Part shown: positions 1-6,264 of the stretch, one piece after another
How positions within the stretch are numbered: the stretch's first letter is position 1
Layout of the letters: every line of letters starts with the position of its first letter
Assembly: GCA_036557785.1 (NCBI GenBank)
Contig: DATBGZ010000064.1
Location: forward strand, 1-17,613
From: DATBGZ01 sp036557785
GTDB lineage: Bacteria > Actinomycetota > Actinomycetes > Mycobacteriales > Micromonosporaceae
Reading direction: 5' to 3'
DNA: 17,613 bases
The notes under the pieces: generated by a model
What the model saw: the letters and a program-made list of their open reading frames with translations, nothing else
The model's database searches: none
What the model was told of the DNA's origin: nothing
Program-made: the position numbers and the translations under genes

Positions 1-179
1 CCATCGGCATCTCCGGCGCCATCCAACACCGCGCCGGCATGCAGACATCAAAGACCATCGTGGCCGTGAACAAGGACCCGGAGGCACCCATCTTCGAACT
101 CGCCGACTACGGCATCGTCGGCGACCTCAACACCGTCGTCCCACAAGCCATCGACGAGATCCGCAAGCGCAAGGCCTGA
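1..179 (+). CDS. etfA: Electron transfer flavoprotein subunit alpha, C-terminal part (5' end outside window)
   Basis: Only the last 58 codons are present; the first complete codon begins at base 3 and the gene ends in TGA at 177-179. The fragment contains ISGAIQHRAGM, then SKTIVAVNKDPEAPIF and ADYGIVGDL, which is the FAD-binding C-terminal domain signature of the ETF alpha / FixB family. In the family this domain binds the adenine part of FAD, and the alpha-beta heterodimer passes electrons from acyl-CoA and other dehydrogenases to ETF-quinone oxidoreductase. The beta subunit gene would normally sit just upstream, outside the window. The tail IRKRKA is a normal family ending, so the gene is not truncated at this end. 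It converges with the ABC ATPase gene, with a hairpin between them. Confidence 0.93.
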   Translation, partial: IGISGAIQHRAGMQTSKTIVAVNKDPEAPIFELADYGIVGDLNTVVPQAIDEIRKRKA

Positions 180-183
180 CATC

Positions 184-212
184 ACGCCGGCTGCGCCTCG
201 CGCCGCCGGCGT
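184..212. terminator. GC-rich hairpin between convergent genes, candidate bidirectional terminator
   Basis: ACGCCGGC at 184-191 pairs perfectly with GCCGGCGT at 205-212 around a 13-nt loop. It starts 5 bases after the etfA stop and lies before the stop of the convergent ATPase gene at 235. There is no T-tract, as is usual in high-GC actinobacteria, so termination is inferred from position and stem only. Confidence 0.45.
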
Positions 213-234
213 TGAGCTCGGACATGCGGCGGTG

Positions 235-1008
235 TCAGAGGCGCAGGCGAGACGCCCTGGCGAGCGTGGCGTCGCGGGACTCACCGGCACGCAGATCCAG
301 GTCCTCGACGACCCGGCCATCCCGCAGCCGTAACAACCGGTCACATCGGGAGGCAATCGACGCCTCGTGGGTCGCGATCAGGATCGTCATGGCGTGCTCG
401 TTGCGCAGATTGAGCAACAGTTCCACGATCTCATTGCTTGCCGTCGAATCGAGGTTGCCGGTGGGCTCGTCGGCGAGCAGCAGGCGCGGGCCGTTCATCA
501 GCGCCCGCGCGATCGCGACGCGTTGCTGCTGGCCGCCGGAGAGCTGGGCCGGCAACGACCTGCCCCGGTCACCGAGGCCCACGGCCGCGAGGAGTTCGGC
601 GGCGCGCCGGGTCTTGTCGTAGCGCACCCGGTAAGGCAGGACGGGCGCGATGACGTTGTCCAGGGCGGTGAGCGCGGCCAGCAGGTGGTAGCGCTGGAAA
701 ACGAAGCCCACGGCACGGCGGAACCGGGTGATGTCCGCGGGCCTCAGCGCGGTGATCTCGGTGCCATCGACGGTGATCGTCCCCGAGTCTGCGGTCTCGA
801 TGCCACCGATGAGGTGCAGCAGGGTTGACTTGCCGGAACCGGACGGGCCCGTCACCGCCACAACCGAGCCCGGATCGATGCAGACCGTCACGTCGTCGAC
901 GGCGGTCACCTCAGAGCCCGCCACCTGGAACCGTTTCGACAGGCCGTTCACCGCGACCGACGCTCCGACGATGTCGTTCACCACGTCCGATGTGCTACCG
1001 GCGCTCAT
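235..1008 (-). CDS. ABC transporter ATP-binding protein (MacB/LolD class)
   Basis: This 257-aa protein is a complete ABC nucleotide-binding domain. Walker A GPSGSGKS is at about residues 54-61, the Q-loop FVFQ ends at about 105, the signature LSGGQQQR is at 156-163, Walker B LLLADEPTGNLD is at 176-187 with the catalytic Glu at 181, and the H-loop His is near 214. The DEPTGNLD form and the RYHLLAALTALDNV stretch are typical of ATPases that partner MacB/FtsX-type permeases, which act by mechanotransmission rather than by a classic transport channel. The reading frame stays open upstream to 1797, but the ATG at 1008 is chosen because GGGAGG precedes it at a normal distance and the ABC fold starts just after it. 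The matching permease is on the other strand at 1811-4612, with the PadR gene between. A good promoter (TTGCCT-N18-TACCGT) reads into it. Confidence 0.93.
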   Translation of the reverse strand: MSAGSTSDVVNDIVGASVAVNGLSKRFQVAGSEVTAVDDVTVCIDPGSVVAVTGPSGSGKSTLLHLIGGIETADSGTITVDGTEITALRPADITRFRRAVGFVFQRYHLLAALTALDNVIAPVLPYRVRYDKTRRAAELLAAVGLGDRGRSLPAQLSGGQQQRVAIARALMNGPRLLLADEPTGNLDSTASNEIVELLLNLRNEHAMTILIATHEASIASRCDRLLRLRDGRVVEDLDLRAGESRDATLARASRLRL

Positions 1009-1025
1009 CGTGCCTCCCTGCCTCG

Positions 1026-1054
1026 TGGACGACGGTACTAGGCTGCCGTACATT
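1026..1054 (+). promoter_or_regulatory. Probable promoter of the padR-family gene
   Basis: TGGACG (1026-1031) and TACATT (1049-1054) are separated by 17 bp; each matches four of six consensus positions. The -10 box overlaps the left arm of the dyad at 1051-1063, which predicts autorepression. Divergent and overlapping with the ATPase promoter. Confidence 0.42.
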
Positions 1055-1061
1055 GAGGCAA
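1032..1061 (-). promoter_or_regulatory. Probable promoter of the ABC ATPase gene
   Basis: On the minus strand TTGCCT (1061-1056) and TACCGT (1037-1032) are 18 bp apart and resemble -35 and -10 boxes (TAnnnT type). The start would fall near 1025, giving a short leader with GGGAGG ahead of the ATG at 1008. The -35 box lies inside the CATTG-N3-CAATG dyad, so a repressor bound there would block it. Confidence 0.45.
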
Positions 1062-1064
1062 TGC
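1050..1064. promoter_or_regulatory. Candidate PadR operator 1 (divergent promoter)
   Basis: ACATTGAGGCAATGC contains the perfect inverted repeat CATTG-N3-CAATG. The reverse complement of the site at 1754-1768 differs from it only in the three central bases (12 of 15 identical). It overlaps the -10 box of padR and the -35 box of the ATPase gene. Assignment to the adjacent PadR protein is inference. Confidence 0.6.
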
Positions 1065-1083
1065 ACAAGACCGACCGAGCGGG

Positions 1084-1719
1084 GTGAGCGTCGTGCCCAT
1101 CCAGCACGCTGTGTTGTCGCTGCTCTCCGAGGGACCCAGCCATGGGTACGAACTCAAGGCCGCGTTCGAGCGGGCCGTCGGCCCGCAGTGGGGACCCCTG
1201 AACATCGGTCACCTCTACCAGGTGCTCGAGCGGCTCTCGCGCGAGGAGATGGTCACCTCGACCCGCGTCGCACAGGAGGCCCGGCCGGACCGGGTCGTCT
1301 ACGCCATCACCGAAACGGGCCTCGCCGAGCTCTCCGCGTGGATGGCCGAACCCAGTCCGCGCACGGCCGGGTTCCGGGACGACTTCTTTCTCAAGGTCGT
1401 CGCCGCGGCACGCACCAACGACGTGGCGGTGATCGAGGCGGTGGTTGCCCGGCAACGCGCCTTCCTGTTGCGCGAGCTGCGAAACCTCCAGGAGCTGCGA
1501 AGCGAACCGGACCTCGACGTGACCGTACGTCTCCTGCTGTCGGCCGCGGCGCGGCATGTCGAGGCCGACCTTGCCTTCCTCGACGACGCCCTCGAAACGC
1601 TGACCGCGTACGCCGCCCAGGCCGGCAAGAGCTCGGCACGCGGGTCCGACGTGAGGGCTGTGGCAACGGGATCCGCGGTCGATGGTGGCGGGCGGTCGCG
1701 ACGGCGGCGCAGCGCCTGA
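1084..1719 (+). CDS. PadR-family transcriptional regulator
   Basis: This 211-aa protein has the PadR winged-helix domain at about residues 5-85: IQHAVLSLLSEGPSHGYEL, then the wing-forming part with LYQVLERLSREEMV and RVVYAITETGLAEL. From about 92 to 180 there is a helical dimerisation region of the PadR C-terminal (Vir_act_alpha_C) type. The last 30 residues are low-complexity and Arg/Gly-rich and probably disordered. PadR proteins are usually repressors released by phenolics, antibiotics or other hydrophobic ligands, and often sit beside the efflux pump they control. Here the gene lies between the ATPase (divergent) and the permease (downstream, same strand), with matching dyads ahead of both transcripts. 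The GTG at 1084 is the chosen start; its Shine-Dalgarno is weak (GAGCGGGG), and a second GTG at 1093 is possible. Confidence 0.9.
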   Translation: MSVVPIQHAVLSLLSEGPSHGYELKAAFERAVGPQWGPLNIGHLYQVLERLSREEMVTSTRVAQEARPDRVVYAITETGLAELSAWMAEPSPRTAGFRDDFFLKVVAAARTNDVAVIEAVVARQRAFLLRELRNLQELRSEPDLDVTVRLLLSAAARHVEADLAFLDDALETLTAYAAQAGKSSARGSDVRAVATGSAVDGGGRSRRRRSA

Positions 1720-1724
1720 CCGGC

Positions 1725-1751
1725 GACCCGGGCGCCGGCGGCGCTCGGGTC
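1725..1751 (+). terminator. Strong hairpin after padR, probable terminator or attenuator
   Basis: GACCCGGGCGCC (1725-1736) pairs with GGCGCTCGGGTC (1740-1751): 12 pairs with one G-T wobble around a 3-nt loop. It begins 5 bases after the padR stop and is followed by only a short TTG. It would separate the padR transcript from the permease, which then needs its own promoter, consistent with the operator immediately downstream. Confidence 0.55.
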
Positions 1752-1753
1752 TT

Positions 1754-1768
1754 GCATTGTTGCAATGT
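1754..1768. promoter_or_regulatory. Candidate PadR operator 2 (permease promoter)
   Basis: GCATTGTTGCAATGT contains CATTG-N3-CAATG. Its reverse complement is identical to operator 1 except for the three central bases. A weak promoter can be drawn here (TTGCAT at 1752-1757, 17 bp, CACGAT at 1775-1780), with the site covering the -35 box. The permease starts about 40 bases further on. Confidence 0.58.
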
Positions 1769-1810
1769 ATGCCGCACGATGGTCGGCACAACGGCACGCA
1801 GGGGGTGCTC

Positions 1811-4612
1811 GTGTTCCGGATGATCCTGGGGCAGTTGCGTCAGCGAATGAGTCGCGCGATCGCGCTCGTGGTCGGCATCCTGGTCGCGACGACGGGATTC
1901 ACGGTGCTCACGGCCAACACATCCGCGGCTCGCCTGCAAGCCACGGCCACGGTCGCGAACGCCAACGCCCGCTCGCCCTACGACATTCTCGTTCGCCCAG
2001 CGGGCAGCGCCAGTGCCGATGAGCAAGCCGATGCCGTCCTCCCACCCAACTTCCTGTCCGGGCAGTACGGCGGCATCACCCGCGATGAGTGGCACGCCAT
2101 CGAGCGGATCCCCGGCATCGCCGTCGCGGCTCCTATTGCCATGTTCGGATACGTGGCCGTCAGCATCCAGAGGGACGTGGACATCACCGACGAGATCGAC
2201 CGCACGGCAACGACCCAGGTGCTGCAGATGGACACGAGCTGGCAGGTTGATCGAGGCTTATCAACCCTGGCTGACCCCGGAATACAGTTCGTCTATGTCA
2301 CGCGGCGCCCTGTGGCCTGGCCCACCGTGGATGTCGACAGCGGCCAGTTGGAGTGGTCCGATGGCAAGAGCCGGCCCGGGAAGAGCCGCTGCGAGGGCGA
2401 GTTCAACGCCGCTGCCATCGAGATCGAGCCTGACGGTACGGAGCGGGCGCTGTGCCGCAACAACTCGTTCCATGAGGGCTACGACCAGAGTGCGCATCCG
2501 CAGCTCGTCGTGGCGCAGCTCTTGCCCGACGGCACGTTCCGCACCAGCTTTGCCGACTCGTCCGCTCGGTTGACGGTCTCTGTTGGAACTCCGATGTATC
2601 TGCTCCTCGCCGGTGTCGACCCCGATGCCGAGGCCCGGCTCGTCGGCCTGGACCGCGCGGTCGTAGCCGGGCAGTACCTCTCGAGTGCCCCGATCCCGAC
2701 GCCCCTGCATCCCGACAGCGAGGCGCTCAACGTTCCCGTGCTCGCGACCACGAAGCCCGACATCGACGAGCAGCTCTCAGTCTCCGTCAGCCGCGTTGGC
2801 GTCCCGTCGGACGCCGATATCGGAGGACCGGGCTGGGTTCAGGAGCCGCCGGTCCTCGCGCCCGAACTGCAGGCGGCTGCCCGCGAACGCCTCAGCAGCG
2901 AGACATTTACGGCCGCAAGCGAATACGACCGGCTTCTGGCGACCGTGGCGGGCTCGGCGGACCCGAGACTCTCGTACCTGATAGGCCTGGTCCAGGCGGG
3001 CCCGCCAACGGTCAGCCGAGCGGCGGACGGGGCACTGGTGCCAACGCCCGTCGACCCACCCGACCCGCTCAAGGTGGAGCCGGACGTCTCCAGTACCGGC
3101 CGGCTCTTGCCGCCGTTTCTGACCGACACCGCGTTCCGTGAGCTCACGCCCGTGGACGCATCGCGGATCGGCTCGGTCCGCTACCGAGTCACTCTCAACC
3201 TGACCGGTACGTTCGATCCGGCCCGGCTGACGGATTTCAGCGACCTGGCCGGGGCACCGTTGGAGACCTACCGCAGCCCCGATCTGGCCGGCGCGGACGC
3301 GGCGTCGCGCGACGTGCTGGGCGATCAGCCGCTCGCGCCCGACAGCAACCCCGCCGGCTACCTCTCGTCGCCGCCGATGCTGCTCACCAGCCTCGCCGCG
3401 CCGATCTTCACGAAGGCACCGATCTCCGCGATCAGGGTGCGGGTGGCTGGAGTCACTGGCGTGGATGGAGTCTCGCGCGAACGGGTCAGGCTGGCCGCCG
3501 AACGGATCCGGGCCGCCACTGGCCTGGACGTCGACATCACGGTCGGCTCGTCGTTGGTACCACGGACGGTGGAGTTGGCGCCGGGGCAGTACGGTCGGCC
3601 CGCGCTGCGGCTGACCGAGTGGTGGACCAAGAAGGGCGTGGCGGTCAGCATCATCAGCGCCGTCGACCGCAAGAGCGTCGTTCTCTATGGACTGATCCTC
3701 GTGGTCTGCGTGCTCTTCCTGGCCAACGGAGTCTCCGCCGCACTGCGCGATCGCAGACAGGAGCTCGCCATCCTGGCATGCCTGGGATGGCCGCGACGGC
3801 GCATCGCCTCCCTCGTCGCGGGTGAGGTCGCCTTGGTCGGCCTCGTCGCGGGCATGGTCAGTGCCGCGCTCGCCCTTCCCGTCGGTCGACTGGCCGGGGT
3901 CTCGTTCGGTGCCCTGCACGCCGTCTACGCGGTTCCGGTCGCGCTCGGATTGACCATCCTCGCGACCGTCGTTCCGCTCCTGCGAGCTACCCAGGCCCGG
4001 CCGGGCGCGGCGCTCAGTCCGTCCGTGGTCGCGCCCCGGCTCCGGTGGCACGGGCGGTGGCGCACCGTCGCCGGGATGGCACTGGCCAACCTGTGGCGTA
4101 CGCCCGGCCGTACGCTCGTGGCCGGGATCGGCCTGGCGATCGGCATCGCCGCCGTCACGGTGCTGACCTCAGTCACCTGGGCGTTCCACGGTGCCATCAC
4201 CGGATCCCTGCTGGGCGACGCGGTGTCGCTGCAGGTCCGAGGTGTCGACGCGGTCGCCGTCGGCGCGACGGTCGTGCTCGGCCTCGTTGCGGTGGCCGAT
4301 GTGTTGTACCTCAACGTCCGTGATCGCGCGGCCGAGTTCGCCGCCCTTCGTGCCGTCGGCTGGTCCGATGGTGCGTTGGCGCGCCTGGTCACCTATGAGG
4401 GGCTCGGCATGGGCGCGCTCGCCGCCATCGTCGGAGCGGCCGCCGGGCTCGGCGGCGCGGCGGCGTTCGCGGGCAGCCTCGGGCAGGATCAGATCTGGCT
4501 CGCCGCAGCATCAGCGCTCGGTGGTGCGCTCGCCGCCGGCGCTGCCGCGATCGTGCCCGCGATGCTCCAGCGGCGTCTGCCCATCTCCGCTCTGCTTGCC
4601 GAAGACATGTGA
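1811..4612 (+). CDS. FtsX-like (MacB-type) ABC transporter permease with large extracytoplasmic domain
   Basis: The 933-aa protein has one N-terminal membrane segment (about residues 15-36, ALVVGILVATTGFTVLTA), then about 580 residues with no membrane segment, predicted outside the cell. A C-terminal membrane region follows with segments near 620-643, 665-692, 700-724, 767-791, 811-835, 864-888 and 893-919. Two FtsX-type cores are visible, each with a coupling motif of the R(D)R..E.A.L..(L/V)GW form: DRRQELAILACLGW and DRAAEFAALRAVGW. It is the likely partner of the ATPase at 235-1008, together a mechanotransmission efflux or membrane-stress pump; the substrate is unknown. The frame is open upstream to 1682 inside padR, but the GTG at 1811 follows a GGGGG Shine-Dalgarno and places the hydrophobic segment at the N terminus. 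The ATG at 1820 is an alternative start. The gene ends 9 bp before a convergent gene. Confidence 0.88.
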   Translation: MFRMILGQLRQRMSRAIALVVGILVATTGFTVLTANTSAARLQATATVANANARSPYDILVRPAGSASADEQADAVLPPNFLSGQYGGITRDEWHAIERIPGIAVAAPIAMFGYVAVSIQRDVDITDEIDRTATTQVLQMDTSWQVDRGLSTLADPGIQFVYVTRRPVAWPTVDVDSGQLEWSDGKSRPGKSRCEGEFNAAAIEIEPDGTERALCRNNSFHEGYDQSAHPQLVVAQLLPDGTFRTSFADSSARLTVSVGTPMYLLLAGVDPDAEARLVGLDRAVVAGQYLSSAPIPTPLHPDSEALNVPVLATTKPDIDEQLSVSVSRVGVPSDADIGGPGWVQEPPVLAPELQAAARERLSSETFTAASEYDRLLATVAGSADPRLSYLIGLVQAGPPTVSRAADGALVPTPVDPPDPLKVEPDVSSTGRLLPPFLTDTAFRELTPVDASRIGSVRYRVTLNLTGTFDPARLTDFSDLAGAPLETYRSPDLAGADAASRDVLGDQPLAPDSNPAGYLSSPPMLLTSLAAPIFTKAPISAIRVRVAGVTGVDGVSRERVRLAAERIRAATGLDVDITVGSSLVPRTVELAPGQYGRPALRLTEWWTKKGVAVSIISAVDRKSVVLYGLILVVCVLFLANGVSAALRDRRQELAILACLGWPRRRIASLVAGEVALVGLVAGMVSAALALPVGRLAGVSFGALHAVYAVPVALGLTILATVVPLLRATQARPGAALSPSVVAPRLRWHGRWRTVAGMALANLWRTPGRTLVAGIGLAIGIAAVTVLTSVTWAFHGAITGSLLGDAVSLQVRGVDAVAVGATVVLGLVAVADVLYLNVRDRAAEFAALRAVGWSDGALARLVTYEGLGMGALAAIVGAAAGLGGAAAFAGSLGQDQIWLAAASALGGALAAGAAAIVPAMLQRRLPISALLAEDM

Positions 4613-4621
4613 ACGGGACGG

Positions 4622-4918
4622 TCAGAACCCGTAGAGGCCGACGAGGGTGGCCGGGGTCGGTAGCGGCGGCTCGGCCTGTCGCTGCGGCAGGCCGCGCTGG
4701 AACTCCGCGAACGCCGCCGAGCGGTTGAGCGGGTTGTCCTGCGCGTCGCGGATCGCGATGTGCACGAATGTGACGCCATCGGCCAACCGAAGGGTGAGGT
4801 ACCGCAGGCCCGCTGGGGCGGTCTGCGCCAACTCGGCGTAGACCCGTTCGACCGCGCGCTGGTTCTCCTCCGCCGCATCCACAGTGGTTTGATAGCGCAC
4901 GATGACCGCGTCGTTCAT
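4622..4918 (-). CDS. Small conserved protein, probably a dimeric alpha/beta-barrel (ABM-like) fold
   Basis: A 98-aa soluble protein beginning MNDAVIVRYQT with the core LRYLTLRLADGVTFVHIAI. The pattern of an N-terminal strand, an amphipathic helix (about residues 13-30, rich in Ala/Glu), and two further strands suits the antibiotic-biosynthesis-monooxygenase / dimeric alpha-beta barrel superfamily. No catalytic residue can be named. Similar small proteins are common in actinobacteria beside SRPBCC genes. The start ATG overlaps the stop of the upstream SRPBCC gene in ATGA (4915-4918), so it is the last gene of the ArsR operon and probably translationally coupled. The exact function is unknown. 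Confidence 0.8.
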   Translation of the reverse strand: MNDAVIVRYQTTVDAAEENQRAVERVYAELAQTAPAGLRYLTLRLADGVTFVHIAIRDAQDNPLNRSAAFAEFQRGLPQRQAEPPLPTPATLVGLYGF

Positions 4919-5358
4919 GACTCCTCCTGGCAGGCTTCGATGTAGTGCGGCAGGACGCCGGCCCAGCCGGCCTGGTTGCCAGCCCGCCGGTCCGGACCCT
5001 TGGCGCCGAGCCGCTCCCAGCCGGTGTGCACGATCTCGACCAGGGTCGACTCGCCGCGGTCGATGAATGAGATGTCCACGTGCGTCGCGTCTGCGCGGTC
5101 CTGACGCAGGTACCAGCGGTACCCGATGTGGCGCGGCGGGTCCCACTCAGTCACCTCGCCCCACTCGTGCACGATCCCCGCGACGGTACGCTCGAAGATC
5201 TTTCCACCCGGCCGGCGCTCCACCACGATGGCCAACCCGGTCTCGCCGCTGACCGTGTGGTCAACCGGCCACCAGCGGTCCAACCGCTCGGTCCAGGTGG
5301 CGAACGCGTGCTCGGCCGAGCAGCCCACCTCGAATGCCATGCGCAGCGGCTCGGTCAC
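4915..5358 (-). CDS. SRPBCC / AHSA1-like domain protein
   Basis: This 147-aa protein is a single SRPBCC (START/AHSA1) domain. Features that fit the ArsR-linked AHSA1 group are the early Trp cluster RLDRWWPV, the GKIFER turn, VTEWDPPRHIGYRW in the middle strands, and TLVEIVHTGWERLG before the C-terminal helix GWAGVLPHYIEAC. The fold makes a deep hydrophobic pocket; ligand and role are unknown. The start is GTG at 5358, overlapping the arsR stop as GTGA, and its own stop overlaps the next ATG, so it is the third gene of a four-gene coupled operon. In such cassettes the ArsR repressor commonly controls the SRPBCC genes. Confidence 0.88.
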   Translation of the reverse strand: MTEPLRMAFEVGCSAEHAFATWTERLDRWWPVDHTVSGETGLAIVVERRPGGKIFERTVAGIVHEWGEVTEWDPPRHIGYRWYLRQDRADATHVDISFIDRGESTLVEIVHTGWERLGAKGPDRRAGNQAGWAGVLPHYIEACQEES

Positions 5359-5708
5359 CGGCCGCGCTCCCCGCGCCGCGGGCGCTGCACCGGTGCGGTG
5401 TTCTCGGCGAACATCCGCATCCGTGCGGCCGCCTCACCCCAGACCCGGGTCAGGTACGCCTGCACGGCAGCCACTCCCTCGTCGTGCAACCGATAGATGC
5501 GCTGGGTACCCCGCGCCTCCTCGACGACCAGGCCGGCGTCCTTGAGCAGCCGCAGGTGGCGGGAGACCGCCGGCCGGCTGATCGGCAGCGCGTCGGCAAT
5601 GTCGCGCACCGACCGGCCGCCGCTGCCGAGCATCTCCACAATGGATCGTCGGTGTGGGTCGCCCAAGGCGTTGAACGGATCGCCGGTGACCGCCTCCGCG
5701 GCGCTCAT
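5355..5708 (-). CDS. ArsR-family winged-helix transcriptional regulator
   Basis: The 117-aa protein has the ArsR fold: DPFNALGDPHRRSIVEML (about residues 10-27), then DIADALPISRPAVSRHLRLL (37-56) as the helix-turn-helix, followed by the wing with ARGTQRIYRL. There is no Cys anywhere, so the classic metal-sensing ELCVCDL box is absent and the protein belongs to the non-metal ArsR group usually found with SRPBCC partners. The ATG at 5708 overlaps the stop of the upstream SRPBCC gene (ATGA, 5705-5708). It probably binds the repeat cluster at 6146-6183 in front of the operon and represses it. The basic C-terminal tail (RPRRGERGR) is likely disordered. Confidence 0.92.
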   Translation of the reverse strand: MSAAEAVTGDPFNALGDPHRRSIVEMLGSGGRSVRDIADALPISRPAVSRHLRLLKDAGLVVEEARGTQRIYRLHDEGVAAVQAYLTRVWGEAAARMRMFAENTAPVQRPRRGERGR

Positions 5709-6130
5709 CGGGTGCTCTCGACCCGCTGCTTGAGCCCGTTGGCGAACCGGGTGAACGAGTCGGTGAGGTCCGGGATCGACTTGGTGATGAGTGTGGCCAG
5801 CGGCCCGGAATAGTGCTCCTCCATGTCGAACCGGACCATGCCGTCCGGCTGCCCCGCCAGCGTGTAGGTCCGAGTGCCGGTGAACAACCCGAGTGGCATG
5901 CCGCCCCGCCACACCATCCGCTTTCCGGGGTCGAACTCGACGACGGTCACCGGGAAGGCTCGACCGGGGTTCACCTCGGGCCGGACCGTCACCTTCTGGC
6001 CCGCAGCGATCGTGCCGTCGAACCGGACCACCGCGGAGTCCCAGTCCGTCCAATGTCGACCGTCGACGAGCACCGCCCACACCTGCTCGGGCGTCGCCGC
6101 GATGACCGAGGATGCGTGGAACGCCTTCAT
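5705..6130 (-). CDS. SRPBCC (polyketide cyclase/START-like) family protein
   Basis: First gene of the ArsR operon, 141 aa. It begins MKAFHASSVIAATPEQVWAV, the strand and helix that open an SRPBCC domain, continues with HWTDWDSAVVRFDG, and has a beta-rich core (VTVRPEVNPGR, MVWRGG, TRTYTL) and a closing helix DLTDSFTRFANGLKQRVE. This group binds hydrophobic ligands or acts as a cyclase-like protein; no specific substrate can be read. The frame is open far upstream, but the ATG at 6130 is preceded by GAAGGG at normal spacing and matches the domain start. It faces the LuxR-type gene at 6265 across a 134-bp intergenic region that holds a probable operator. Confidence 0.88.
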   Translation of the reverse strand: MKAFHASSVIAATPEQVWAVLVDGRHWTDWDSAVVRFDGTIAAGQKVTVRPEVNPGRAFPVTVVEFDPGKRMVWRGGMPLGLFTGTRTYTLAGQPDGMVRFDMEEHYSGPLATLITKSIPDLTDSFTRFANGLKQRVESTR

Positions 6131-6145
6131 GCTCGTGCCCTTCGT

Positions 6146-6183
6146 CGGTAACCGGAAGGCTACCGTAACAAAGAGGCTACCGT
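6146..6183. promoter_or_regulatory. Repeat cluster, probable ArsR operator
   Basis: CGGTAACC (6146-6153) and GGCTACCG (6158-6165) form an imperfect 20-bp dyad (7 of 8 pairs) with a 4-bp centre. A second exact copy of the right half, AGGCTACCGT, follows at 6174-6183, 17 bp after the first at 6157-6166. The cluster lies 16-53 bp before the first ATG of the ArsR operon, where its promoter should be. Binding by the ArsR protein is inferred from position. Confidence 0.55.
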
Positions 6184-6252
6184 GCGGCAAGGGCACGCCC
6201 AGGCATTCATCGCAGTTCCCGGTCCCCAGCCGAGCCGCTCGGTGCGGCCCGA

Positions 6253-6258
6253 GATACT
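6253..6258 (+). promoter_or_regulatory. Possible -10 box for a leaderless transcript of the LAL regulator gene
   Basis: GATACT (4 of 6 matches to TATAAT) ends 6 bases before the GTG at 6265, and no Shine-Dalgarno is visible there. That spacing fits transcription starting at the GTG itself, a common arrangement in actinobacteria. No convincing -35 box is seen. Confidence 0.3.
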
Positions 6259-6264
6259 GGCAGC

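Noticed and set aside
1009..1797. Upstream extension of the ABC ATPase reading frame to 1797 (520 aa)
   Set aside because: It would run antisense through the whole PadR gene; the extension has no recognisable domain, and a good Shine-Dalgarno plus the ABC fold start at 1008.
1682..1810. Earlier start of the permease at 1682
   Set aside because: It would overlap padR, the hairpin and the operator, and adds an Arg/Gly-rich stretch before the first membrane segment.
2777..4051. 424-codon antisense frame inside the permease gene
   Set aside because: Charged, low-complexity translation with no domain; a shadow of the permease codon bias.
4613..4632. Possible terminator between the convergent permease and ABM-like genes
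   Set aside because: Only a 5-bp stem with a 10-nt loop and no T-tract; too weak to call.
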